DNA from: Cohnella lubricantis | Lineage (GTDB): Bacteria > Bacillota > Bacilli > Paenibacillales > Paenibacillaceae | Assembly (NCBI RefSeq): GCF_014212015.1 | Contig: NZ_JACJVN010000013.1 | Coordinates: 1 to 64,000 of the forward strand | Direction of reading: 5' to 3' | DNA: 64,000 nt | Shown: in pieces, positions 8,201-15,454 of the stretch | Position numbering within the stretch: the first letter of the stretch is position 1 | Layout of the letters: each line of letters opens with the position of its first letter | The notes under the pieces: generated by a model | What the model was told of the DNA's origin: nothing | What the model saw: only the letters and a program-made list of their open reading frames with translations | The model's database searches: none | Program-made: the position numbers and the translations under genes

Positions 8201-8609
8201 CTGCTAAGTTCAAGCTTGAAATGAAAATTGAAGTACGCAGAAGCCACCACCAGATCTTTCGATAATGCGTGTTACGGATTTCATTCCCGATTGCGATGTG
8301 CCAGTACCTGTGACCCCCTTCGCCTGCACTGAATCACTTGCCAAAGGGTCAACCCAATTGCCGCCGCTGCTCCTTCAGAATTGGCCAATTGTCCGTCAAG
8401 GGACTCTTCTCCACAATTAGCTCCTTCAATTCTCTTTTCGTCAATGTCGCTGTCTTCTGTCTCTTGGTGACGCTATTTCAGAACAGTTACAAGGTGACAT
8501 TATCACAGCACAACGAAAACACGATTCACGGAGTTCCGTTCACGGCGTTCCGTTCGTGCCAAATAAAGATTGACTTGAACGGGAATTTCAACTAATATAA
8601 ATTACATGT
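8201..8609. other. Intergenic stretch with no intact gene
   Basis: No convincing reading frame. On the reverse strand near 8330-8425 a short segment (ELIVEKSPLTDNWPILKEQ) resembles the end of a degraded transposase, but I cannot name a family. Direct repeats GTTCCGTTCACGG and GTTCCGTTCGTG occur at about 8530-8560. Confidence 0.4.
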
Positions 8610-8664
8610 TCATAAGGCGATGGAGTTCGCCATAAACCGCCGGTAACGGCTAATGACTCCTACC
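8610..8664 (+). ncRNA. Fluoride riboswitch (crcB motif)
   Basis: The core matches the crcB motif closely: GGCGATGGAGTTCGCC near the 5' end, then the AAACCGCC...CGGC hairpin, then TAATGACTCCTACC. It lies directly upstream of two crcB fluoride-channel genes, the expected target. Fluoride binding would allow transcription past the terminator at 8655. Confidence 0.95.
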
Positions 8665-8698
8665 AGAATTCTTATTCTGGTAGGAGTTTGTCTTTTTA
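8655..8698 (+). terminator. Fluoride riboswitch expression platform
   Basis: A 14-bp stem (ACTCCTACCAGAAT with ATTCTGGTAGGAGT, loop of about 4 bases) followed by a T-rich tract. Its 5' arm overlaps the last aptamer bases (ACTCCTACC), the arrangement expected for ligand-dependent anti-termination. Confidence 0.9.
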
Positions 8699-8726
8699 TA
8701 TGAATAGTTGGAAAGGCGGGGTTGAT

Positions 8727-9125
8727 TTGATTTATGTGTATCTCGGTGTCGGCGGAACGCTCGGCGCTATTAGCCGCTATTCACTTGGCATATGGATAGG
8801 AGAACGTTTTGGACAAGCATTTCCGGTTCACACGCTAACGATTAATTTATTGGGTTGTTTCTTGCTTTCTCTCTTCTATACGCTGACCACGACAAGATAT
8901 TTGGTACATCCGCACTTCCGCTCTTCTTTCGGAACAGGATTTGTTGGGTCGTTCACTACGTTTTCAACCTTTAGTTATGAAAATGTAACATTGCTTCAAT
9001 CAGCACATTATGGATTAGCATTGCTCTACATTGCAGCAAGCCTGCTCGGCGGTTACCTGTTCACAAGCTTAGGTATACGCCTGGGTAACTATGAGAAAGG
9101 CAAAATCCAGCAGGAAGGTGAGTAA
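8727..9125 (+). CDS. crcB1: Fluoride channel subunit CrcB/FluC, first copy
   Basis: A four-helix membrane protein of the Fluc/CrcB family, which exports fluoride as an antiparallel dimer. Visible signatures are GGTLGAISRYSLG at the N-terminus, TLTINLLGCFLL in helix 2, and GTGFVGSFTTFSTFSYE, which carries the phenylalanine box and Na+-site segment. TTG 8727 is the likely start: AAGGCGGGG lies 6 bases upstream, whereas the ATGs nearer the riboswitch have no ribosome binding site. The second copy starts 6 bases after the stop, so the two probably form a heterodimeric channel. Confidence 0.93.
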   Translation: MIYVYLGVGGTLGAISRYSLGIWIGERFGQAFPVHTLTINLLGCFLLSLFYTLTTTRYLVHPHFRSSFGTGFVGSFTTFSTFSYENVTLLQSAHYGLALLYIAASLLGGYLFTSLGIRLGNYEKGKIQQEGE

Positions 9126-9131
9126 ACGTTA

Positions 9132-9491
9132 ATGGATATTTTATGGATAGGCATTGGTGGGTTTATTGGGGCGATTAGCCGATTTGTTGTCGTAAATGCG
9201 TTTAGTCAAGGATCAATATCATCGATTCCTTTCGGAACGTTGACTGTAAATCTGGCAGGCTCCTTTTTACTCGGCCTTTTGTATGGGCTGACTTTGAATT
9301 TACATCTTACCGCCCTTATGGGAACGGGCTTCTTAGGAGCCTTCACAACTTTTTCTACATTCCAGTACGAAATTGTACAGATCCGACGACTATATAATTG
9401 GCGCTCCGTTGTCTCTTATGTTTCTATCAGTGTGATTTCTGGAATTGCTTTCTGCGCATTAGGTTATGTACTCGGGCATTTGTGGACCTAG
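9132..9491 (+). CDS. crcB2: Fluoride channel subunit CrcB/FluC, second copy
   Basis: 119 residues, four predicted membrane helices. The N-terminal GGFIGAISRFVV, TLTVNLAGSFLLG and GTGFLGAFTTFSTFQYE segments match the family and mirror the first copy. Paired crcB genes in Firmicutes usually encode the two halves of one dual-topology channel. Under the fluoride riboswitch at 8610. Confidence 0.93.
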   Translation: MDILWIGIGGFIGAISRFVVVNAFSQGSISSIPFGTLTVNLAGSFLLGLLYGLTLNLHLTALMGTGFLGAFTTFSTFQYEIVQIRRLYNWRSVVSYVSISVISGIAFCALGYVLGHLWT

Positions 9492-9515
9492 ACGAACATC
9501 AGGAGGATTGCCGCT

Positions 9516-9773
9516 ATGAATTATGCTGTGTTTCAATTCATTAACGATTTGTCAGGACATCTTGTTTGGCTCGATACGATTATGGTAATTGTAAGCAAAT
9601 ACGGTTTGGAGTTATTTGCTATCTGGCTTGGATTCGTGTGGATACATGGCGATGATCGAAGGAGACATATTGATGTGCAGTCGGGGTTCTCCGGGATACT
9701 GGCTTTGTTTCTGAATTATGTGATCGTTTGTAAGCCATTCGGTTCATTTACTGTTCCCTCACGCAGCGGATGA
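9516..9773 (+). pseudogene. PAP2-family phosphatase, broken (copy 1)
   Basis: Starts with a good ribosome binding site (AGGAGG) 24 bases after crcB2, so it was probably the third gene of the fluoride operon. The first 65 residues (MNYAVFQFINDLSGH onward) match the N-terminus of undecaprenyl-diphosphatase-like PAP2 proteins. A deletion of about 27 bases after the NYVI codons removes the segment that in copy 2 encodes TQFYFEPRP, and it shifts the frame. After the CACGCAGCGGATG block the sequence switches to an unrelated rhodanese-domain fragment. The catalytic SFPSDHTSG segment is absent. Confidence 0.8.
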
Positions 9774-9776
9774 GCC

Positions 9777-9947
9777 CGGCTGAACGAATTGATTCCCTCC
9801 AAGCCGCTCATGGTCTATTGCCAAGTCGATTATCGCGGCAACGTGGCTACTCGAATCTTAAGACAGCATGGGTTTGACGCAGCTAACCTGACCGGCGGCT
9901 ATAAATCCTTCGAGATTGCCTCCTTCCGCCCATCGGCATCGGAGTAA
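9777..9947 (+). pseudogene. C-terminal rhodanese fragment of a CoA-disulfide reductase-type protein
   Basis: An open stretch of 56 codons without a start. It reads LNELIPSKPLMVYCQVDYRG and continues with a TRILRQHGFDAANLTGGYKS segment before TAA 9945-9947. YCQVxxRG is the rhodanese active-site loop of pyridine nucleotide-disulfide oxidoreductases that carry a C-terminal rhodanese domain (CoADR-Rhod), which are common in sulfide-response operons. Only the tail is left, fused to the end of the broken PAP2 gene. It runs opposite to the other sulfur genes. Confidence 0.75.
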
Positions 9948-10007
9948 AAAGTGAGGCTTATGCAGAAAGAACCCTGCATGACAGAGTTCTTTCTGCATAT
10001 TGACGTA

Positions 10008-10395
10008 TTATTTGCTTTTATCGACGCAAGCAATGAGTCGTTTCTCGATATCCGTTGCAATCGCCATGAGATTGTCGTTTTCCACGAGGCCGGTCAGGGC
10101 CGTAGGTTTTGGGAGGCCAATCCGGGTTTTTTCCTTCTCCTCATAAACCGCGATCTTGCATGGAAGGAAATAGCCGACTAAGGAATTTTCAGATAACACG
10201 CGTTTGGCTTCGACGGGGTTGCAGACCTCCAGGATGTGAAAAGTTTGGTTGAAATCCACTCCCTTCTCCTGAAGTTTAGCCTTCATATCCAACTGCCAAA
10301 GCACGCCGAACTTTTCTTCCTTTAGGGCTTCCGTCAATTTCTCAATGGCTTGTTCCCGGCGTTTTCTCCGTTTCAACCGTGTAATGAAATGTCAT
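10008..10395 (-). pseudogene. DUF302 protein, frameshifted near the N-terminus
   Basis: ATG 10393-10395 with GGGAGG upstream starts MTFHYTVETEKTP, then runs to TGA five codons later because of one extra base in a GGG run (about 10355-10357). Removing it joins the start to EQAIEKLTEALKEEKFGVLWQLDM and the rest of a standard DUF302 domain, which ends near residue 127. The intact frame that begins at 10376 uses the wrong phase for its first dozen residues (MKRRKRREQ). DUF302 proteins are common beside rhodaneses and CstR. The gene sits at the end of the sulfur operon. Confidence 0.75.
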
Positions 10396-10412
10396 TTTAA
10401 TGTCCTCCCTTG

Positions 10413-10985
10413 TCATGCTTTCCGGGCAATCACGGCATATTGGACATCTGTCGGCCTAATGACCTCCATAATCGATTATCCATGCCGCTCCATGGATTGC
10501 TTCAATGCATCCGCGCTGATGCGATGATGGAGAGGAGGCCCTTGGAGCGTCTCTTTCTTCTCCCATTCAAGACATAGACAAATACCGCCGGATTTCAGGA
10601 CACGATGCATTTCTGCAACGGCCTGATCGACGGTTTCTGCTTCATGGAGCACGAGGGATGCGAGCACCCGATCAACGGATTCCATTTCCAGCGGAATGTT
10701 TTCCAATTGTCCTTGCAGGGTCTGAATATTGTGCAGTTAACGCGCTTCCGCCTTGCCGCGGATGACATCCAGCATTCGCGGTTCGATATCGAGTGCGAAT
10801 ACGATACCGCTCGTTCGCTCCGCCGCTGGAAGCGTAAAATAACCGGTGCCGGCCCCCAAGTCCAGAAGCGAAAAAGGATCACGTAAATCGAGTTTATCAA
10901 GCATCGGCTCCGGAGGAGTGGCCGCTTTGCGTTCAGGACTCTCCAATTTCGCCATATGTTCCGGATTGAACCTTCGATCATGCAT
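10413..10985 (-). pseudogene. SAM-dependent class I methyltransferase with two in-frame TAA stops
   Basis: ATG 10985 follows GGAGGAGAG. The frame shows the SAM-binding motif I (LLDLGAGTGYFTLPAA), an acidic loop (ALDIEPRMLD), and HRVLKSGGICLCLEW near motif post-III, as in UbiE-like methyltransferases of about 190 residues. Two TAA codons interrupt an otherwise continuous frame: at 10734-10736, after GKAEAR, and at 10473-10475, after SMERHG. Reading continues sensibly on both sides to TGA 10413-10415 (..SIMEVIRPTDVQYAVIARKA). Both are point changes, so the gene appears decayed rather than frameshifted. Confidence 0.8.
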
Positions 10986-11064
10986 AGGGTCTCTCCTCCT
11001 TAGCAGTTCCATCCGTACTCTCCGGATTATGATTACCCATACGATTAAGGATTAACCCTCCCGT

Positions 11065-11454
11065 TCATCGCTTCGACACCGGGCCTGTCCAAGCACTGAT
11101 ACCACCACGCAAGTGAGCCAGCCGGGTAAAACCGTTCTTCATCAGAATCCGCGCTGCACTTTTGCTTCTCATGCCGCTTCGGCAATAGAGCAACAGATCC
11201 CGATCCTTGGGGATTTCGCCAAGCCGGCGATTCAACTGGGACAAAGGGATATTCTTCGCCCCTTGGATATGTCCTCCCTTGAACTCTCCCGCTTCGCGAA
11301 CGTCAATAAGAACCGTTTGCTTGGACTCCTCAAGCTCTTGTTTGAAATTTGCCGCACTAAGCGTCTTTAGCCCTTTCGTCGGACCGAATCGGAAATAAAA
11401 GAATACGAGTACCAGAACGACGAGAATGATATTTACCCAAAGGTCGCTGTTCAA
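11065..11454 (-). CDS. Membrane-anchored rhodanese-like protein
   Basis: Begins with one transmembrane helix (WVNIILVVLVLVFFYFRF) followed by a single rhodanese domain. The active-site loop is CRSGMRS (about residue 91), so the persulfide-carrying Cys is present. It probably transfers or oxidises sulfane sulfur at the inner face of the membrane. The TTG start follows GGAGG. It lies between the cysteine-less paralogue at 11483 and the broken methyltransferase, in the operon led by the CstR-like gene. Confidence 0.85.
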   Translation of the reverse strand: MNSDLWVNIILVVLVLVFFYFRFGPTKGLKTLSAANFKQELEESKQTVLIDVREAGEFKGGHIQGAKNIPLSQLNRRLGEIPKDRDLLLYCRSGMRSKSAARILMKNGFTRLAHLRGGISAWTGPVSKR

Positions 11455-11482
11455 CTAAAAAGGCCTCCTTTCGCCTTGGCTT

Positions 11483-11842
11483 TTATGCGCATCCTTTGCC
11501 TTCTCCGGTATATAACTTCCGGAAGCCGCGTCGTCTGAGGATTCGCGCGGCGGATCTTCGCTCGTAATCGCCATCCGCGATGATGAGAACGGAATCCTCC
11601 GGCGACAACTCCTTCTTCCAAAGCACCGGAAGCCGGCCTAAAGATATGTTAATGGAGCCATTCACGTGGCATGCTTCATAGTCCATGGCATCGCGAACGT
11701 CCAACAGTTTCATTTCAGAATTCCGGTCGATGGCTTCTTTCCATGATTGGGAATCCACCCAATTTAGCCCTTTGGCCGGCCAAATTCGGCGGAGTCCCCA
11801 TGAAGCCAGAACAAGAACGACCAGAGCAAACACGATCGCCAA
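11483..11842 (-). CDS. Rhodanese-like protein without the catalytic cysteine, membrane-anchored
   Basis: Architecture as in its neighbour at 11065: an N-terminal transmembrane helix (AIVFALVVLVLASWGL), then a rhodanese fold (MKLLDVRDAMDYEACHVNGS). Where the active-site loop CxSGxRS is expected it reads ADGDYERRS, so there is no nucleophile. Two Cys remain (in YEACHV and at the very end, GKGCA). I infer that it has lost sulfurtransferase activity and may be a structural or regulatory partner of the active paralogue. The TTG start has GGAGGAAGG directly upstream. Confidence 0.75.
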   Translation of the reverse strand: MAIVFALVVLVLASWGLRRIWPAKGLNWVDSQSWKEAIDRNSEMKLLDVRDAMDYEACHVNGSINISLGRLPVLWKKELSPEDSVLIIADGDYERRSAARILRRRGFRKLYTGEGKGCA

Positions 11843-11863
11843 CCTTCCTCCTCCTTTATTCGT

Positions 11864-12181
11864 TTAATCCCGAACCAGTTCGTCTGTCCAATTATTGAGT
11901 CCGCCCGTCATGTTAACGACGTTGTATCCTTGTTCGCTGAGCAGTTCGCATGCGAGTCCGCTCCGGTTGCCGCTTCTGCAAATCACGATGGTTTCGCGCT
12001 TGGGGTCCAGTTCGTTGCGACGTTCGCCCAATTGACCGAGGGGAATATGTTTGGCTCCGACTACATGTCCTTCCGCCCATTCCGCCGGTTCGCGTACATC
12101 CAGCAACATCAGGGACTCTCCTGATTTCAGACGAACTGCAACTTCTTGCGGAGTAATTTGCTTGGGAATCTTGAATGCCAT
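11864..12181 (-). CDS. Cytoplasmic single-domain rhodanese
   Basis: 105 residues, no membrane helix. It shows the ITPQEVAVRLKSGE start, LLDVREPAEWAEGHVVGAKHIPLG, and the active-site loop CRSGNRS. It is a thiosulfate or persulfide sulfurtransferase by family. It directly follows the CstR-like repressor gene on the same strand, as in staphylococcal and other cst-type operons. Confidence 0.9.
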   Translation of the reverse strand: MAFKIPKQITPQEVAVRLKSGESLMLLDVREPAEWAEGHVVGAKHIPLGQLGERRNELDPKRETIVICRSGNRSGLACELLSEQGYNVVNMTGGLNNWTDELVRD

Positions 12182-12217
12182 GTTTGTTCTCTCCCTCAGA
12201 TTGTTATTTGTTGCGTT

Positions 12218-12484
12218 TTATCGGCTCTTTACCAGAAGCTCCACAGCTTCTTTAACCATCTTTCCCGTATCGTTACCGGCGGCCTGTTCCGCCAGAATGC
12301 ATTGCTGCAGATTCTCCGCAACGATCTGAGCGATAGCCTTGTCCGATGCATTGCGAACAGCGGACAACTGTGCAACGACTTCTTTGCAGCTCTTCCCTTC
12401 CTCCATCAGACGCAGCACCCCGCGAACTTGTCCTTCGATTCTGCGCAGCCGGGTTTTGATTTCTTCGCTGTATTCGTAGTTCAA
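12218..12484 (-). CDS. cstR: CstR-type persulfide-sensing repressor (CsoR/RcnR family)
   Basis: An all-helical repressor of the CsoR/RcnR superfamily, with RLRRIEGQVRGVLRLMEEGKSC giving the first Cys and VAENLQQC the second. In copper-sensing CsoR a His sits four residues before the second Cys (DHLRHC). Here it is Asn, which points to the Cys-Cys persulfide sensor CstR. Neighbouring rhodanese, DsrE, TauE and TusA genes agree. The upstream AAGGAG abuts ATG 12493 with no spacing, so TTG 12484 (nine bases away) is the better start. An operator-like site lies at 12500. Confidence 0.85.
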   Translation of the reverse strand: MNYEYSEEIKTRLRRIEGQVRGVLRLMEEGKSCKEVVAQLSAVRNASDKAIAQIVAENLQQCILAEQAAGNDTGKMVKEAVELLVKSR

Positions 12485-12499
12485 AGTCCACATCTCCTT

Positions 12500-12517
12500 A
12501 TACGTGTATGGGTATAG
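12500..12517. promoter_or_regulatory. Candidate CstR operator 1
   Basis: Read on the minus strand this is TATACCCATACACGTATA, matching the site at 14848 at 16 of 18 positions and similar to the site at 13069. It lies 15 bases upstream of the repressor start, which suggests autoregulation. Confidence 0.6.
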
Positions 12518-12553
12518 TATAAAGAAAAAAATAATAAGTTCATACCCGCTTGT

Positions 12554-13036
12554 TCAAATGAACAAGTTTACTTTGCCGTTCGCGGCGTCACCCAGATATG
12601 CGGCTACTCCTGCATACTCAAGACCATCGATCAATTCTTCCTGTTTCAGACCGAGCAAGTCCATCGTCATCGTACAGGCGACCATTTTCACTCCTTGTTC
12701 TTGAGCCAACTCAATCAACTCGGGCAGCGACAAGGCCTTGTGCTTTTTCATGACATGCTTGATCATCTGGGGTCCCAGGCCGCCGAAGTTCATTTTCGAC
12801 AAGCCCAACTTCTTCGCGCCGCGCGGCATCATCCATCCGAAAGCTTTTTCAAGCAAGCCTTTGTTCGTTTTGATCGATTCGTCGCGGCGAAGCGCGTTTA
12901 ATCCCCAGAACGTGAAGAAGATCGTCACTTCGTGATCATACGCCGCAGCTCCGTTCGCAATGATGAATGCCGCAATGGCTTTATCCAAATCGCCGCTGAA
13001 GAGCACGATTGTCGTTTTATTTTTTGCCATTTCCAA
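12554..13036 (-). CDS. DsrE/DsrF-like sulfur carrier protein
   Basis: A DsrE-family protein of about 160 residues (KTTIVLFSGDLDKAIAAFIIANGAAAYDHEV, FFTFWGL). One Cys in the conserved KMVACTMTMDLLG loop is the likely persulfide-carrying residue. Such proteins are common beside rhodanese and TusA genes. TTG 13036 has AGAAGG nine bases upstream; ATG 13030 is the alternative. It lies between the CstR-like gene and the TauE transporter and has its own operator-like site at 13069. Confidence 0.85.
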   Translation of the reverse strand: MEMAKNKTTIVLFSGDLDKAIAAFIIANGAAAYDHEVTIFFTFWGLNALRRDESIKTNKGLLEKAFGWMMPRGAKKLGLSKMNFGGLGPQMIKHVMKKHKALSLPELIELAQEQGVKMVACTMTMDLLGLKQEELIDGLEYAGVAAYLGDAANGKVNLFI

Positions 13037-13068
13037 CGTCACACACCTTCTCTCTCATGAATTTTACA

Positions 13069-13086
13069 TATACCCCTATAGGTAGG
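13069..13086. promoter_or_regulatory. Candidate CstR operator 2
   Basis: TATACCCCTATAGGTAGG, matching the 14848 site at 14 of 18 positions. It lies 33 bases upstream of the DsrE gene, in a position to control DsrE and perhaps genes downstream. Confidence 0.55.
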
Positions 13087-13153
13087 GTAAAGGTCGATAA
13101 AATAGATTGCAACCCTTTTGCCGCGGCAAATATTTGCAGATACGATTTATCAT

Positions 13154-13945
13154 TCACAAAATCGACGACCATAATTTAATGGCCGTGAGTACGATCAAGA
13201 TGACCAAACCATATCGAAGCACCTTCACGTTGATTTTCGAACTGACCATCGTGCCGATCGGTGCTCCGATCAAACTGCCGGTGACGGTATATACCGTCGC
13301 CAACAGAGGGATATCGCCGCCCATGATTTTCCCGATGACGCCTCCGATGGCCGAAATGAAAACGATCGCGAGCGAGGACGCAATCGTTGTGTGCGTGGGA
13401 ATTTTGAGAACGGTGAGCATAATGGGAATTAAGATAAATGCGCCGCCGGCCCCCACGATTCCGGAAACAATACCTAATACAAATGCCGCAGTAATGGCGA
13501 TGATTTTGTTGAAACGGAGGGCGTCCTTTTCCTGTTGTTTCCCCCGGTTGGGAATGAGCATCAGCACGACGGCCAGTACCGCAAGGATGCCGTAAATCAG
13601 GTTGATGACATCCCCGTTCAACATACCCGAAACAAAGCCGCCGACCACGCTGCCGGCAAGAATGCTGCTTCCCATGTAAAGGACCAACTGTTTATTGACG
13701 ACACCCGTTCCTCCCTTGTTGCTTTTTTTCCGGAACGCGATAACACCCGCAAGTGAAGCGAAAAAAACTTGGCACATGCTGATGGAGGAAACTTCGTGGG
13801 CGGTAAAGTGAGCCGCACCGAAAAGGGATGGAATATACAGTAGGAGGGGATAATTAATAATCGCGCCGCCAATACCGAGAAGCCCAGAAAAGAAAGAGCC
13901 GACCAGACCGATGAGCACCATGACAATGAGCAGTAAGAAATCCAT
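13154..13945 (-). CDS. TauE/SafE-family sulfite or sulfonate exporter
   Basis: 263 residues with about eight membrane helices and the two-fold repeat of the family. Each half carries the glycine-rich signature (GLLGIGGAIINYPLLLYI near the N-terminus, GIVGAGGAFILIPIML in the middle). In cst-type operons the TauE protein probably exports sulfite made from sulfide oxidation. It is on the same strand as the other sulfur genes, with AGGAGG before its ATG. Confidence 0.88.
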   Translation of the reverse strand: MDFLLLIVMVLIGLVGSFFSGLLGIGGAIINYPLLLYIPSLFGAAHFTAHEVSSISMCQVFFASLAGVIAFRKKSNKGGTGVVNKQLVLYMGSSILAGSVVGGFVSGMLNGDVINLIYGILAVLAVVLMLIPNRGKQQEKDALRFNKIIAITAAFVLGIVSGIVGAGGAFILIPIMLTVLKIPTHTTIASSLAIVFISAIGGVIGKIMGGDIPLLATVYTVTGSLIGAPIGTMVSSKINVKVLRYGLVILIVLTAIKLWSSIL

Positions 13946-14036
13946 GACATCCTCCTGTCGTAAAGTTTTCTATAAGGCGTGACATCAAGGTAGATACAAG
14001 TTATAATGAAATCCAAGTAAACTCATCACAAATAAG

Positions 14037-14216
14037 GTGATCCAACTGCTTCAACAATTAAAAAGCCTTTTCGAAGATAAATGCCCGGTGTGCAATCAAA
14101 AGTTGAAAGCGAAAAACGACATGGCATGCAGCACGAAAACTTGCCCCCAAGGGCATTATACCGAAGAAAGTTACTGTTCCCTTGGCGTCACTATCGTATA
14201 TGACGAGGCGAAATAA
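14037..14216 (+). CDS. Small zinc-ribbon-like protein, 59 aa
   Basis: Encodes MIQLLQQLKSLFEDKCPVCN and so on, with CPVC, then CSTKTC (two further Cys) and one late Cys (YCSLG), which suggests one zinc-binding module. The GTG start at 14037 has only a weak upstream AAGG. It is the only gene on the plus strand within the sulfur module and shares the hairpin terminator at 14217 with the convergent TusA gene. I do not recognise a family. Confidence 0.55.
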   Translation: MIQLLQQLKSLFEDKCPVCNQKLKAKNDMACSTKTCPQGHYTEESYCSLGVTIVYDEAK

Positions 14217-14245
14217 GCGGGCCCTTCCGGGTCCCGCTTTTTTTT
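14217..14245. terminator. Bidirectional terminator between the zinc-ribbon and TusA genes
   Basis: GCGGGCCC TTCC GGGTCCCGC followed by eight Ts on the plus strand; A residues flank the other side. It serves the plus-strand gene and probably the convergent TusA transcript as well. Confidence 0.75.
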
Positions 14246-14477
14246 ATACTTTGCGAACGTAAAATTTATAAACGCCGTCTTCTTCGACGTGCTGAATGAG
14301 TTCGTGGCTCGTCTGTTTGACCCACGCCTGAAAGTCTTTGACGGAGCCTTTGTCCGTAGACAGAATTTCCATGACTTGACCCGTCTGCAGGCTATCCAAC
14401 GCTTTCTTTGCCTTGACGATCGGCATCGGGCAAGCCATACCTTTCGCATCCACCGTGATATTTGTATTCATATTCAT
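14244..14477 (-). CDS. tusA: TusA-family sulfur carrier
   Basis: 77 residues with the TusA signature: [21 protein letters not shown], where the first Cys of the CPxP motif carries the persulfide, and the DKGSVKDFQAW segment. It relays sulfane sulfur between rhodaneses, DsrE and acceptor pathways. The second gene after the candidate operator at 14848, 9 bases downstream of the next TusA-like gene. Confidence 0.9.
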   Translation of the reverse strand: MNMNTNITVDAKGMACPMPIVKAKKALDSLQTGQVMEILSTDKGSVKDFQAWVKQTSHELIQHVEEDGVYKFYVRKV

Positions 14478-14486
14478 GTTCCTGCC

Positions 14487-14762
14487 TTATTTATCATGCA
14501 CCGCGCAGCGGTTTGGACCGATTTCCATCTCGCGCTGCTCGTCTTCGTTCGGTGTAATCTTACCCATGTTCGTTTGGCGAATCTCTTGATAGGCGTTCGG
14601 TTGAGGCGGCAAATTCACGGTTACCGTCCGCCCCTGAACCTCGATGACCTGCCCGGATTGCAGCTGATCCATCGCTTTTTTGGTTTTGACGATAGGCATC
14701 GGACAGGCCAAACCTTTGCAATCAAGCGTCTGATCGGCTTTGATTTCTGGATGTGCAGTCAA
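14487..14762 (-). CDS. TusA-like protein with an unrelated C-terminus
   Basis: The first 44 residues are a normal TusA start ([30 protein letters not shown]) with the CPxP cysteine. After that the TusA fold is abandoned: the DKGSxxDxxAW half is replaced by a 45-residue proline- and asparagine-rich tail ([13 protein letters not shown], then [10 protein letters not shown]). A TusA domain normally needs both halves. This looks like a chimera formed by a deletion, or a different small domain joined to a TusA helix. First gene after the 14848 operator. Confidence 0.65.
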   Translation of the reverse strand: MTAHPEIKADQTLDCKGLACPMPIVKTKKAMDQLQSGQVIEVQGRTVTVNLPPQPNAYQEIRQTNMGKITPNEDEQREMEIGPNRCAVHDK

Positions 14763-14847
14763 ATCGCAACCCTCCTATATTGGTGTTTTTCCGGAGCTTA
14801 CCTATCCTGTTCGAGTTTACCCAAATGATTTCAAAATCATCATTACG

Positions 14848-14865
14848 TATACCCCTATACGTATA
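14848..14865. promoter_or_regulatory. Candidate CstR operator 3
   Basis: TATACCCCTATACGTATA, a near-palindromic site upstream of the TusA pair. It is the best-conserved of the three sites, which share a TATACCCNTA core. Confidence 0.65.
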
Positions 14866-14993
14866 ATAAATCGCGTAATGTATTGTTGTCAACTTTGGAT
14901 TAACTAGGGTTCAAAAGATATAAAGATTATTATTAATTATGAAACCAATATAAAAAAGGCAGACTTCACCATCCAAAATCCAAATTTATTTAT

Positions 14994-15386
14994 TTTCTGG
15001 AATTTATTAACGAGTTGTCTGGACATCTTTTTGGACTCGATTCGATTATGGTACCTGTAAGCAAATTGGGTTTGGAGTTATTTGCTATATGGCTTGGATT
15101 CGTGTGTGTACTTGGTGATCGAAGGAGACATATTGTTGTGCAGTCGGGCTTCGCTGGGATGCTGGCTTTGTTTCTGAATTATGTGATTACCCAGTTCTAT
15201 TTTGAGCCTCGGCCGTTTGTAAGCCATCCGGTTCATTTACTGTTCCCTCACGCAGCGGATGCTTCCTTTCCAAGTGATCATACATCGGGGGCATTCGCAC
15301 TTGCATTAACGGTACTTATTCGTAAACGCCGGTTCGGATGGTGGGGCTACATTATGTTGGCTTTAGCCAGTAGATGCCGCGCTTGA
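14994..15386 (+). pseudogene. PAP2-family phosphatase, broken (copy 2)
   Basis: A second, roughly 80% identical copy of the gene at 9516. It keeps FEPRPFVSHPV and the catalytic SFPSDHTSGAFALALTV segment that copy 1 lost. It has no start codon (the N-terminal codons read LEFINELSGHLFGLDS without an upstream ATG) and it stops after WWGYIMLALAS, before the last catalytic His/Asp segment. It then joins a response-regulator remnant. The two copies bracket the sulfur module. Confidence 0.75.
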
Positions 15387-15454
15387 GAAGGATTTCGACA
15401 TTATAATTTATGGACATCCGAATGCCGGAATTGGACGGCATTCAAGCCACATAA
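15373..15454 (+). pseudogene. Response-regulator receiver fragment
   Basis: About 80 bases read as part of a receiver domain in two frames: DAALEKDFDIII, then after a one-base shift MDIRMPELDGIQAT and TAA. The phosphoacceptor Asp of MDIRMPELDG is recognisable. No other part of the gene is nearby. It overlaps the end of the PAP2 remnant, so this is a junction of two gene scraps. Confidence 0.6.
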
